DNA of 64,000 bases from contig JAEVLN010000012.1 in NCBI GenBank assembly GCA_018350325.1, forward strand, positions 1,881,991 to 1,945,990, in the 5' to 3' direction. Of this stretch, positions 1 through 12,928 are shown piece after piece. Position numbers and translations under genes: made by a program. This DNA is from Globodera rostochiensis. Lineage: Eukaryota; Nematoda; Chromadorea; Rhabditida; Heteroderidae. Each line of letters starts with the position of its first letter. The first letter of the stretch is position 1. The notes beneath the pieces were generated by a model. It was not told where the DNA came from and made no database searches. It saw nothing but the letters and a program-made list of their open reading frames with translations.

Positions 1-278
1 AAAATACTGGGTGAGGGATACATAAGTAAGGTACCTCTACCTACCTATGTACAGCTTGAATATGAATCAAAAATAGTTTGCACAACTGAATTTAAAGCAT
101 TATTTGCTGAGATTATAGTAGATGGGATGATCACCATTTTAATTGAGCGCCTTTAATCTCCGACTTTGAAATAAATGAGCGATAAACATCAACTTTTTAT
201 ATTACTATTTAATCATTTTAAAGATTTGTTCCTATTGCATCACTTCGCTTTTCTCCATTTATTTCTCTGTCCAGCAAC

Positions 279-1467
<1,189 letters not shown>

Positions 1468-1843
1468 ACCGGCACCGATCTCTGACGCGTGGCCTCCATG
1501 CGATTCACTTTATGAAAAGTTGTGTTCATTTTGTCAGATCACTTTGTTGTTGCACCAATTGGTTGACTGTAAATCTCACCAAATCCCCTCCCTGATCAAA
1601 CACCTCTTCATGTTGGGATCAATTTGTTTATTTTTCATTATTTCATAAAGTGATGATGGCGGTTTTTAGATTTATTATTATCCAACTTTTTGTGTACCGA
1701 TGTGTGTCTTAAACCAACAAAAAAAAACGGTGGGTAGTCGTTTATTCCTCCCTTCGTTAAATATTGGAATGGGGAAAGTAATTACGATCAAAAAAATAAA
1801 TAATACAAAAGATCTGTTCAGTTTAAGTTCCTCGACAAAACAT
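1468..1843. other. Intergenic, convergent 3' ends
   Basis: AT-rich DNA between the stop codons of the NUDT21 and THUMPD1 genes. It holds AATAAA-like sequence near 1793-1800 that could serve polyadenylation. No gene or repeat seen. Confidence 0.6.
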
Positions 1844-2844
1844 TTAATTGCCTTCAGTCTTCCCCTCGGGTTCAGCGTCAGCCGTCTCTTTTGAGCTCTT
1901 CTCTTTGCACTCCTTTTCCGATGGCAATTTCAATGCAAACTTCCGAAGCTGATAATAATTCGTAACAATCGAAAGCATCGTAACCGTACGAATGGTCTAA
2001 AAAATTTGAAAAAAATCCATAACAAAATTTGGGGTTCGGTGCTTACATGCACAACGACGAGCAGGTCAGGCTGCGTCAGATTGACGGCACTGTCCGGCGA
2101 CTGTTTCTTCATGAGATCAGCAACCAAATCATAAATTTGTTCCCTCTTCAACAGTTTTGTGTTGCTCGCCTTGAAGTCAACAGCATAAGTGGGCGAAGCG
2201 TTATTCGGCGGCTCGCCTCCGATCGCGTCTTTCAAATGTTTTGCAATCATTTCGGACAACAGCGTCGTTATTTGGTCCAAATTGGCCGCACATGTCTCTT
2301 CCACCGGAATCACCTTAAAGAGGATGCATTTTCTTTTTAAAAAATCGTGCATTTTACACTCGAAAAAGGGTCAAAAATGATTGAGGAAATTGGCTTACCC
2401 GTGCCAAGAAACGAGTGAGACTTTCTCGCTGGCTTTGTTCAACCATTTTCACAGCAATTTTGTAAACATTGGCCGGACAAATCCGTGCAGAAGTAAAAAA
2501 CAGAGAACAGCGCGCGCCCGTCCCGAACTGTCGGATGGTATTCGAAGCAAAGTGCTGCCGTTTCTGACGAATTTGCTGACACTCCGAGCTAAGTGAATCC
2601 GAAACATCCTTTCCATCCGACTCGGCATTTTTGTTGCACGAATTTGCAGCCTAAAACAATTTCAGATATAAAGGAGGAACTATAAAGTCCAAAAAAGCGT
2701 CCAAATGCATTTATTTACTTCGTCAGAAGCTTCTTCGGCGGAGATGAAACGGTCAATGAGATTGAATGCTTCTCGAACGCCGCGTTTTTCATCCGCATCA
2801 ACAGTGAAAAACAAACCACAGAGGCCCGGCTTAAGATTATTCAT
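1844..2844 (-). CDS. THUMPD1: THUMP domain protein 1 homologue (Tan1/THUMPD1)
   Basis: Adaptor for tRNA and RNA cytidine acetylation by the NAT10/Kre33 acetyltransferase; the THUMP domain binds tRNA. Reading the minus strand, exon 1 (from ATG at 2844) gives LKPGLCGLFFTVDADEKRGV, matching the family start. Further exons give GARCSLFFTSARI, then RFLARVIPVEETCAANLDQI, then FKASNTKLLKREQIYDLVAD and VNLTQPDLLVVVHV, the THUMP core. The last exon gives TVTMLSIVTNYYQLRKF with a charged tail. The protein is shorter at the N terminus than the human one, lacking its basic leader; an earlier exon cannot be excluded. The start region faces the importin alpha gene, with 459 bp between the two start codons, suggesting a shared bidirectional promoter. 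Confidence 0.9.
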
Positions 2845-3303
2845 CAAGAACTTTTTCAAACCAAAAATTAACTGTCCAAATTAAGTTTTGATGAAATCAG
2901 CTTAAAAAGGTGTTCGAACTTTGAAGCAATTAAAACATTTTATTCTTGTTAAATTCAAAATAAAATAAATAACGCTTTTTGGCATTTTGTTATTTGGGCG
3001 GGAAAAAAATAATTTGAAAAAGTCATTGATCAGCTAAAATCTTTAAAATAGCGATGTCGGTGTGCTTTTTACGCCTCCACCTCATAAAACTGTTCATTCG
3101 TGCAGTTAGGTTGGAGATTTGTCTTTCTTCTCCACAATAATGGAAAATAATAAAAAGTCTGAATAGCAGCAGTCAAAAGATTGCCCCATTATTTATAAAA
3201 AATAGAAAAAAATGTGAAACCGGTGGGACGGGTTTATTGTTTTTGTCATTGATCCGAGTCCAGATTTACATACCTTTCTTCATTTTGCAATAAATTCACG
3301 AAG
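2845..3303. promoter_or_regulatory. Divergent promoter region between THUMPD1 and importin alpha
   Basis: 459 bp of AT-rich DNA between two divergent start codons. No individual element is recognised. The importin ATG at 3304 directly follows the sequence attcacgaag, a possible trans-splice acceptor. Confidence 0.45.
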
Positions 3304-6200
3304 ATGTCCTCTGAAAATCTCGCAAAGCTTTACAAGAATGCCGGAAAGTCGGAGGTAAGTGTTACAAAAAGTTTTTACTATAAAATAATAATAATTTTTA
3401 GGACTCACGCCGACGTCGGACAGAAGTAAACCCGATCGAATATTCTAAACTATTGAATCGAGAACCTAAAAAAACAAAATCTTTTCCTCATAGATAATGA
3501 ATGCTTTAATAAAGGAACACATTATGCAAATCCCTTAAAACAAAAACAATTTTCTTTAGACAAGTGTTGAACTTCGCAAGAAAAAGTGCAATGAAGAGAT
3601 GATGAAGCGACGGAACATCGACGTGGACTTTAACGACGATTCGATCACTTCGGAAGAGGAGCTTTCAGTCGTCCGGGCGGAGGTGGTCGGCGACGGCACG
3701 CGCTCGTCCCCACAGAAAATGTTGTCGCTGGAAGACGCGGTCATCATTCTGCAAACCGGTCGCGATGTGGAGAAGATCCGAACGGCGTTTGAGTCGGTTC
3801 GACGCGGTTAGTGGACGGACACAAACTGATTTTGTGTAACATCCGTTGAGAAAAAGGGACCAAATGGCGTGCGACGTTTTGAAAACAGACATTTTGGCAC
3901 AAAAAACGCATTGCCAATATAATACATTGGCATCAATTGAAATATTTTAGTGTTGAGTCGCAACAAAAACCCGCCAATTGACAAAGTGATTGCTCTCGGC
4001 TTCCCGTGCGCACTTGTCCAAGCACTCAGCTTTGAGGTCTGTTTGGAACAAGCACGGCATATTCTTGTGGCAATTTAATCAGGACGACAAAGTGCAATTC
4101 GAGGCGGCATGGTGCATCACGAACATTGGTCTCCTTTTGGATTTTGTGAAACCATTGAATAAAAGAAAATATTTCCATTTAAAGTTTCGGGCACTTCCGA
4201 GCAAACGATGAGTGTTGTGAAGGCGGGTGCCGTCGCTCCTTTGCTCAAACTTTGCATGTCTCCGTCGCTCAAATTAAGCGAACAGGTTCTGTTTTGCAAG
4301 TTTAGTCTCTGCTGGAGTCGTAGTGCTTAAGCTTATTGCATTTTTAGGCCCAATTTGGCACTATTCCCTTTTTTATTAATCATCTTTCATTCCCAGGCGG
4401 TTTGGTGTGTTGCCAACATGGCCGGGGACGGCACTCAACTGCGCGACCTTCTGATCTCTGAGGGAGTTCTGCCGGTGTTGATCGGACTGGTCGAGCGGGT
4501 GGACTCCTTGGGCCTTTCTTTTGTGCGTATTGTCACCTGGGCCTTCTCCAACATGTGCCGTCACAAGAAGCCACAAGTGCCGATGAATGTGCTGGCTGCG
4601 ATGGCGCCCTCAATTGCCAGACTGCTCAAATTTGATGTAAAGAGACATTTTTAGTGTTAGCGAGAAAAAACTCGGACTTCTTTTTTCAATTATAAGGACA
4701 CCACCACTCAAACTGATGCTGGATGGGCCCTCTCCTATTTGACTGATGGATCCGATGATAACATTGCACTTGGCATGGGTTGCCTGCCGGACATGGTCAA
4801 CTTCGTCACGTCCGGTCACGACTCAGTGATTGCACCGGCGTTGCGCGTACTCGGCAATTTTGTGACGGGAAATGATGAACAAACTCAGGTTAGCAATGTT
4901 AAACGACGAACCCCGGTACTTAATTCAATTAATGGTAGGCCGTCATTGATACCGGAATACTCACTGGTGCTGTTACGCAACTGTTGCTCTCCAACAACTC
5001 GACATTTGTCAAGGAATGTTGTTGGTTGGTGTCCAATGTTTTGGCCGGGAACACCGCGCAAATTCAGGTCGACTTGACCAATAATGTTTTCTAAATGCTT
5101 TTTTTTGTGGTTGTTGTTGTTCAGGACGTTATTGATTCGCAAGTGCTGCCGATTTTGTTGCGCGTTTTGCAGAACGGTGAACATCGCGTGCAGTATGAGG
5201 CGGGTAGGCGCTTTTGATCTTTTAAACATTTCCCTAATTATATCGTTTACCATTTTGGGCTGGGCAATTGCGAATTTATGCTGCGGTGGAACAGCGAATC
5301 AAATTATTGAAATTTGCCGTGTCAAGAACGGAGTTGAGGCCATTTGTGGCTGTCTGATGACAAAGAACAACGAATTGGTTTGTAAATATTTGTTAACATT
5401 CTCATTTTCTGTTTTTGATACAAATTTTTAGACATTGAATATGCTCGAAACTCTCCGTACGGTGTTGCGTACGGTTTCGCAAACGTAAGATTTACAAAAT
5501 TGTTAAAAAATTACATTTAAAGAACGTGGAAATTCGTTGTTAAGACATTTATTTTTTCCGGCGAAAGGTTAGATCCTGCCAAATATTCCGTAACAAAATT
5601 GATTGGTTAATTTAATGAATGTGATCTATTTAAAACAAAAGATTATCAAAGTTTAAAATTTACCGTCTTACACAGCGATCCGGAAAACTTGGACCACGTG
5701 CGTGAACGCGTGGAGGAAGGCGAAGGGCTCGACCACCTGGAGACTTTGCAACGACACGAATCGGAGGTCATTCCATGGGACATACCCAGCAGAATTCTTT
5801 TGGGGACGGGGCGGCGGTACCGAGAAAATTCCAATTTTTGAGGCAAAGAATTTGGTTCCAAAAACTGCCGAATTTTTATTTTTTTGGGGGGGGGGATTTC
5901 GGTAATTTTTTTTCTTTTTTCATTGGGAAATTATTTCAAAAATTAGCAATTGCCGAGAAAATTGTAATTAACGGTTTAATTAGAAAATTCACAAATTTTT
6001 ACTCCGTCCCCGGTACTTTCCCCAAGTAATTCCACTCAACGCAGATAAAAATTGATCAATTTTAGCAGATTTATTCGTTAGCCTTTAAAATTGTCGATGA
6101 ATTCTTCTCGGAGGACGAAGACGAGGGTTTGGAGATGAAAGGCGATGTTCAGCCGCCGCAACAGAATTTGGCCGACCATGAATCCGTGTTCCAATTTTGA
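3304..6200 (+). CDS. ima-3: Importin subunit alpha (IMA-3-type karyopherin alpha)
   Basis: Nuclear import adaptor that binds classical NLS cargo and importin beta. Exon 1 encodes MSSENLAKLYKNAGKSE; the next exons give an importin-beta-binding domain with RRRRTE and VELRKKKCNEEMMKRRN. About ten armadillo repeats follow, with the Trp-Asn ladder residues visible in AAWCITNI, AVWCVANMAGDG, TWAFSNMCRH, AGWALSYLTDG, CCWLVSNVLAG and WAIANLCCGG. The acidic C terminus (DEFFSEDEDEGLE) ends at 6200. Introns are mostly 45-70 bp; one between two arm-repeat exons (about 4037-4082) contains no in-frame support and is clearly spliced. The layout and the start resemble nematode IMA-3 more than germline IMA-1/2, a family judgement rather than a measured one. 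Confidence 0.94.
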
Positions 6201-6758
6201 GATAAGACTCCGAAGAAGCTTGAGAATAATGATCACATGTTTGTCTTCATACACTTACTCTTGTTTTATTTATTTATACAGTTTTTGATTACCATTATGA
6301 AATGTTTGCTCTTTGAATCAAATACAATTTAATTCTTTGTCAATGTGTTTAACGGTTTGGATTTGAATATTGACAGATCGCCAAATTTTAAATTTGAAAG
6401 CTATTTCGAATTTTAGAAAAACGATTAATTTGCTCACAAATCGTTTAGCAAATTTGACCCACAGCTAGACTGATTTCTGGAGAAAAATTTTGCCTTTCGA
6501 GCCCTAAAATCCATTCTGAATATGGGGATGCGTCTCGTTTTATTTGTGTTTTTGGTAGGGATAGCTAATAGAAGAAAATTTTCAAAAAAGTACTCCCATT
6601 TTTTTAAAAATTTTTTTTTGTCCAACTAATAAAAGATATTTTCTCATTTCAGCAACAATCAATTATATTCTCTCCTCTTTTCCATCGTCCACCAATAGCA
6701 GCAACAGAGACGGCGGGACGATTATTGATGTTGATAAGGGAAGTGAGGAACGCTGGGA
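6201..6758. other. Intergenic
   Basis: AT-rich, with some G runs; includes the 3' UTR of importin alpha and the upstream region of the acid phosphatase. Nothing else recognised. Confidence 0.5.
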
Positions 6759-9422
6759 ATGGTCGGCGGCAAATTTGATTTGAGCCGAAAAGAGCGTGAA
6801 ATCGCGGAGTTGGGAAGAGTATTATTGACTTTCCGCCCCGGTGACTCATCCGTCTCCTCTTCCTCCTCCTCCTCCTCCTTGTCCTCCTCCTCCTCCTCTT
6901 CCTTGTCCTCCTCCTTGTCCATCTCCACCTTCGTCATGTCTCCGTCCGCCCATTCGCATTATTCCTTCGTCACAATTCCGCGCAACACCAAATTTCTGCT
7001 CCTGCTGCTGCTCCTCTTCAGCGCAATGATCTCAATGCTTTGCTTGCTTTCCGGTCTGTTCCTGCTGCCGCCGGACGTTCAGCTCCGTCCCTTCACCGCC
7101 GCTTTTGCGCAAGGCGTGTCGATTTGTTTAATATTTTTTTTGTTCTAATTGTAAGCGAACAAAGTGAATTTGTTAGACGCCGAACATCGAATTGCGCTGA
7201 CCACCGCCGGTCGGTTGGCTTGTGCAACTGACGAAGGCTGCGTCTTGGCCGGCACGTCACAGCTGAACTTCATGGTGGTCGGCGACATCGGAGGTACGCC
7301 TTCAACATGTTCTGCCAATTAAATTTGTTTACTTTAATTTTTACTTTTCGCCATGAAAAGGCCAAATTTTTCTCCCAAAATTGCCTCTCTTGCTGCCTGC
7401 CGTTGGCTTTCTTTTTTCCTCAGAAATTAGTGAAAAAAATCATTTATAAATTTATTCAAGGTTTCCTCGGAAATTTGGAAAAAATCATTTTCTGATAAGT
7501 TTAATATTATTCAAGGTTTGCCCATCTACCCGTACTATTCGTACGCGCAGACCAAAGTGGCACGAGCAATGGCCAAAATTGGCAGGCGACAGCGACCGCA
7601 TTTTGTTGTAAATGTTGGCGACAATTTCTATTTCAACGGAGTCGAAAATGTATTCGATGGACGTTTTGAGGTTTTTGCCAATAATTATTTGTGCCAATGG
7701 CTTAGTCGATCGGTGCCCACAATTTGAAAAAACACCCCCCCCCCCCCCCCCTAAAAACGATTTTTTAATAAGAATAATTCCCCCCCCCCCCTCCTCCAAG
7801 AAATTGTCCGTGGCCAGGCCCGTAGCCAGGAATTTTTTTCGGGGGGGGGCAGTTCTTAGGGGTGTATTTTTTCCTTTTTATTGCATTTTTGTTAAGCAAT
7901 TTTTCTAAAAAAAATGTTTGATTTTAGGGGGTGCATTTTCCGTTTTCTCCATTTTTGTTAAGAAATTTTCAAAAATGCAAATTCTTTTCACGTATTTTGC
8001 TTTACCGTTTGGGGGGGGGGGGGTCGGCGGTGCCGATAGGCGCCGCCGGGAAAAATTTTTGAATTTTTGATGTGAATTTGTTAAGAAAATTTGTGCAAAA
8101 ATTACGAATATTGCAAAACAAAAGGGTCCCCCCTATGGTTTTTTTTTTCTCAAATTTCACCCATTGTTTTTAGGACTCTTTCGAAGAGATTTACGATCAT
8201 CCCGAACTGTTGGTGCCCTGGTACACAATTGCGGGCAACCACGACCATTTGGGCAATGTGACGGCACAATTGGCACACACCGATTTCAGCAGTCGATGGT
8301 ATTGACGGGGGTACATTGCTTTTGACATTTAAGCCAATTTTAACTCTAAAATTCATGAAGGCATATCCAATGGGATGGTGGTGATCAGTGCCTTCGATTT
8401 AATCAAATTTTGCCTAATTTATCAGCAAAAAGCACATTAAATTTGACTAAATATTATGTCTCTCATTTGACCATCATCTTCAGGACGTTTCCTCGTCTGT
8501 TCTACAAAGTTCGGCTCGCATTTGACGGCCTTACTCACCAACCACAACAACAACCCAAGCAGCAGCAGCAGCAGCATTCTGTCCCAATCGCTGCGGATCA
8601 TTCGGCTCCCAATGCGTCCCTTGGCCCCGTGCTGGTGGAGCTGTTGATGTTGGACACCGTCGTGCTGTGCGGGAATACCGTCGACGTGCAGGGCAATTCG
8701 TTGCTGAATTGGATGTTCGCGCGGAAGCGCGAGCCCAACGGACCATCGGCGGAGTATCAACAGTTGGCACAGCAGCAATGGGCCTGGATTGAGCAGCAAA
8801 TGCGCCAATCAACGTAAGTGACTTTTTGCCTCAACTCCAACTCTCGACTGAATTTTTGAATTTAGTGCGGACTATCTGTTCGTGGTCGGCCACTATCCGA
8901 TTCATTCCGTCTCGGAACACGGCGGTTTTGAGTGTCTCAAACGGTTGGATTCGTTGTTGCACTCGCACGGGGCAAATGCGTACTTCTCCGGCCATGACCA
9001 CAATCTGCAACACATCCGGCTTGGGGCAGAGGCGGGACAGGACAACGACGGCACGGAGGACGTCCATTACATTGTGTCCGGGGCCGCTTCACGTACCGAT
9101 CGGAGTGCCAAACACATTGGCGATGTGCCGAGTGAGGCATTACTTTTCAGGTAAACAACACGGCACACTGGTTGTCTGTCTCAGCGTGGGTATCGAGCAG
9201 TATTTTCAACAAAAAACGATGGCATTTTTGTATGCTTTATTTTTTCCTTTAAGATATCCGACCGGATGGAATCCGTTTTCACAAATCGGCTTTTCCAACG
9301 GCGGTTTCGTCCAAGTGCAGCTGAATCGACACAACGGCACAATGCGCTTTTACAGCGGGGACCAGGACATGAAGCACACTTTTGTGATAAAGCCGAGGGG
9401 GAGGGGAGAGAAAGGCCCCTGA
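6759..9422 (+). CDS. Purple (tartrate-resistant type) acid phosphatase with N-terminal membrane anchor
   Basis: Dinuclear metal phosphomonoesterase of the ACP5/TRAP family. All metal-site motifs are present in order: VVGDIGG, VVNVGDNFYFNGV, IAGNHDHLGN, VVGHYPIHSVSEHG and FSGHDHNLQ. The family block MLDTVVLCGN is also there. Upstream, a Ser-rich leader and a strongly hydrophobic segment (NTKFLLLLLLLFSAMISMLC) suggest a signal anchor, so the enzyme probably faces the lumen or outside. An insert rich in Gln (about 8540-8575) interrupts the fold before MLDT. The intron at 7114-7176 is GC-AG; later introns carry long C and G runs (7734-7790, 8011-8025). Start chosen at 6759; the Met at 6936 is an alternative. 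Confidence 0.92.
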
Positions 9423-9724
9423 GGGGCGGGAGGCTTAAACGCCATCAATTTGTGTCTTTCTTTCCCTTGAGCGGTCCCTATATTCTCTCATTAGCAAATT
9501 GTGCATATTTTCTTATCTAATTGCCTGTATGTGTACAAATATTGCGGTCTTTTCCGGATAAAAAATGGAAACAGAACGTTTTAAGCCTTTATCTTTTTAT
9601 ACACAAAAAATAGTTGCCGCGCGTGTACAAAAAATCCTTTACGTAAATTGTTTTTTGCGCATATGCCATTCAAATGTTCCGGCAAAATTCTTCTGTGTGA
9701 CGCCCCCCCCCCCCCCCCAAAATT
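9423..9724. other. Intergenic, convergent 3' ends
   Basis: About 300 bp between the acid phosphatase stop and the Scratch stop. Contains a 15-base C run near 9704-9718. No gene seen. Confidence 0.5.
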
Positions 9725-12700
9725 TTATCGAAGTCCGTCCGATGGCAATGCCGTCCCCATTTCGTCTCCGTTCTTTCGTTTTGCCGTCATGCCCTCTTCG
9801 CCTCCTCCACCTCCAGTGCCGTCGCCGTGGGGGTGGTTGTGGTGGTGTTGCTCCAAATGTTTGCTCAGATAACTGCGCAGCGCAAACACTCGGCCACAGC
9901 GCTCACAGTGCCATCGCTTTTCGTCTGTCAAAAATGCCAATGGAAACAAAAATATTTTGTTCAAAAAATCCTCCTTTTGACTATTCGGCTTTAGAAGAAA
10001 ACAAGCATCCCGTGAAGCTGATCAGAGCGATCAGAGGAAGTTCAACTTTTTAAAATTAACTAAATGTTCCGCACCGGGCGGGCGGCGTCTTCTTGTCATG
10101 AACCCGTTGATTTGCTTACACTTACTGTTGTGGGTGTTCAGATGGGCCCGTAGGTTTGATCGGTCGGAGAACGCTTTTCCGCAGTTGCCGCATCCAAACG
10201 GTTTCTGAAATTCACCAAACTGTCGGATCGCCGCGGGCAAAAGCTGATCAGCCGAGCTCCCCGAAGGGTTAGAAGCCAATCAAGGTGCCAATGGGAAGGA
10301 AGCATTTCTCCATGTTTTTGATTGATCGACTTTCGGTTCTGTACTGATCGCCCCACCTGTCCCGTGTGGCTACGAAGGTGTCCCTTGAGCAGCCAGGGGC
10401 GCGAGAACATCTTTCCGCAAATGTGGCATTTGTGCCGTGCCTGATGCGTCAACAAGTGCATGGACAACGCGGGCATCGACACGTACTTGCGCTCGCAGAA
10501 AGTGCACTGAAATTGCGCAATTCAACACTCAAAAATGGCGCTGTGTTCTTTTCCCCTCCGGCGTTGGGACGCGCCTTTTTGGCGTGCGGACTGTCCAGCG
10601 ACCGATGCGTTTGTTTGTGCCGCGACAAGTTGGAGCTGGTCGCGTAACTTTTGCCGCACTCGGCGCACACGTGCTTTGCGCAAGCGAACGCGGCCGACGA
10701 CTGGCGGACGGAGGAGGAGGAGGGCAACGGCGGATGCTTGACGGAGGGTGAACATGATCAACAGGGGAGGGGTGGGGCTTAAAGGCTCGACATGCCTCCC
10801 CCCCCCCCTACAAAAGGCAAGCCGACAAATGCCAGCTTTTCCAGGCAAAATTGCATCGTTCTGAAGATGGACCGGGCCTCGGAAACGGCATCAACAGGAG
10901 CGATCAGAGGATCACATTCCAAAATTTTGGATCAGAGAAACGCACTTTCTTCACTGATCAGAGCAAAGGCTGCTGGTTTGGTGATCTCCTCAACCGATTG
11001 GACGTTCTCTTACCTTTTTTTTGTGCAACGTTTTTGTCGCCGTTGGCGTCGTCGCCGTCGTTGTCTCTTTGCCGTTGCCGCTGGCGCCGCCGCTGTGCGA
11101 CTTGCGACTCCGTCGTCCGTCCGTCCAGCTGAGCTCCTGCTCCTCCATGAAATAGTCAACAACAGCGGATGTGCCACCAGCCAAAATGCCGTCGATGGAA
11201 AAGCTGCCGGTCCGGACGGGCCGAGCGGACGTCGGAGAAAAGCTCTAAACAAAAGGGAAAAGTTTAAGAGCCCCCCGAGCGTCATGCCGGATTGACCTTT
11301 TTCGACTTTGTGCCCTCTTCGCCTTCCCTCCGCGGCGCCATTCGTCCGTCGTTTGCCGCCTTTCCACGGCACTGTTGGCGGCCGCCCTCCGGATGTTCCG
11401 ATTTGACCGTCAACGGCACATTTGCCGTCGTCGTCGTGCCCTCGTCCTCCAGCTGAAGGGCGCCTCGACCGGCGGCCATCAGAGACGGCCATTGGCATTG
11501 AAACAGACGGCCCAAAAGGAACACTGAAACGCCGGGGGGGGGGCATTTTGAAAACCCATCGCCATTTGCACAAAATACTAATGGAATAGAATGGAATTTG
11601 TGTTCGGGCGGCTCTCCCACCCCCCCCTCAATGCCGAGATCAAGCTCAATCTAATCCCCAATGTCGAGATCAAGCTCCTAATCCCCAATGTCGAGATCAA
11701 GCTCAATCTAATCCCCAATGTCGAGATCAAGCTCAATCTAATCCCCAATGTCGAGATCAAGCTCCTAATCCCCAATGTCGAGATCAAGCTCAATCTAATC
11801 CCCAATGTCGAGATCAAGCTCAATCTAATCCTCAATGTCGAGATCAAGCTCAATCTAATCCCCAATGTCGAGATCAAGCTCCTAATCCCCAATGTCGAGA
11901 TCAAGCTCAATCTAATCCCCAATGTCGAGATCAAGCTCAATCTAATCCCCAATGTCGAGATCAAGCTCAATCTAATCCCCAATGTCGAGATCAAGCTCAA
12001 TCTAATCCCCAATGTCGAGATCAAGCTCAATCTAATCCCCAATGTCGAGATCAAGCTCAATCTAATCCCCAATGTCGAGATCAAGCTCAATCTAGTCCCC
12101 AATGTCGAGATCAAGCTCAATCTAACCCCCAATGTCGAGATCAAGCTCAATCTAATCCCCAATGTCGAGATCAAGCTCAATCTAATCTCGAACTTTGGCT
12201 GGATCCTGCCCGATATATGCCGAAAGTCCCGACGGCATTTGCCAGACTCTTTGCCACTTTACACTTTGCCATTTTCGCTTTTACTGTTTCTCTTTTTAAC
12301 TGAACTTCAGCTGTTGGCACTTTCTTTCTTTGTCTTGCGATTTGCCCTCTTACTTTTTTAATATCGCAGAAATATTTTGGGTTTGTTGGAATATTGTCCA
12401 AACTCTGAACAATGAAAGGGCGCCGATAAGTGCGGCAATTTGGCACGGAAGCGAAAGAAAGTGAAAGTGCCATGCCCCGACCATTCTTTGGGCACTTTTG
12501 GAATGAGAAATTTAAAGACAGAAAGTGAAATAAATTGCTTATCCAATTGGACGCCCTCCTCCCGGGTCCCTCGTGCCCAAACTGTTCGAGCAGTTCAACT
12601 TCAACGGACCTTGCTGTTGTTGCTGTTCACGGAGCTGCTGTTGCTGGTGCAAAATGAGCAAAGCGGACGACAAATTGTTGGAGTGCGCGGCTTGAGAAGG

Positions 12701-12928
12701 CGTCGTCAAATGGAGCTGAGGCGCCGCCGCTAATGCCATGGCGGCAGCGGCGGCCACGGAAGGCAATGCCGTCGACGGCACTTGGGGCACATTTTGTCGC
12801 CCAATTCTTTGGGTTGGTTGGCTGGTGGGGGGCTGAAGTTGGAGCAGTTGCTGGAGAAGAGGTGAAGAAAAGTGTTGTTGAATGCCCGTGGAGGCGATGA
12901 ATGGGGAGGCGGAAAAGGTTGTGTCCAT
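9725..12928 (-). CDS. scrt: Scratch-type C2H2 zinc-finger transcription factor (Snail superfamily)
   Basis: DNA-binding repressor of the Snail/Scratch family (worm relatives CES-1, SCRT-1), usually neuronal. Five fingers are visible: HVCAECGKSYATSSNLSRHK followed by QTHRSLDS (a Scratch hallmark), CTFCERKYVSMPALSMHLLT, HKCHICGKMFSRPWLLKGHL, FGCGNCGKAFSDRSNLRAHL, and WHCERCGRVFALRSYLSKHL. Each of the last finger exons is separated by a short intron. The intron between fingers 1 and 2 (10507-10574) must be GC-AG to keep the frame. N-terminal exons are Gln/Ala-rich (from ATG at 12928), then acidic and Ser-rich (about 11290-11540 and 11020-11247). No SNAG start (MPRSF) is seen. A 1-kb intron holds a minisatellite. 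The assignment of the first exon is less certain than the fingers. Confidence 0.88.
11633..12190. repeat. 30-bp minisatellite (about 19 units)
   Basis: Tandem units of ATCAAGCTCAATCTAATCCC plus CAATGTCGAG. Four units lack 3 bp (CTCCTAATC variant, 27 bp); most others are identical. All lengths are multiples of three, so both strands stay open through the array. It sits inside the large first intron of the Scratch-type gene. Confidence 0.97.

Noticed and set aside
6841..7029. Pro-rich frame PPPPPPPCPPPPP
   Set aside because: Shadow of the Ser-rich leader of the acid phosphatase in another frame.
8355..8395. Possible extra acid-phosphatase exon (YPMGWW)
   Set aside because: Splicing directly from 8298 to the exon at about 8485 gives RWTFPRLFYK, the expected family sequence; the stretch is intronic.
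11578..12361. Long open frames on both strands (200 and 256 residues) across the minisatellite
   Set aside because: They only translate the 30-bp repeat; unit lengths divisible by three explain the openness. The region fits a Scratch intron.
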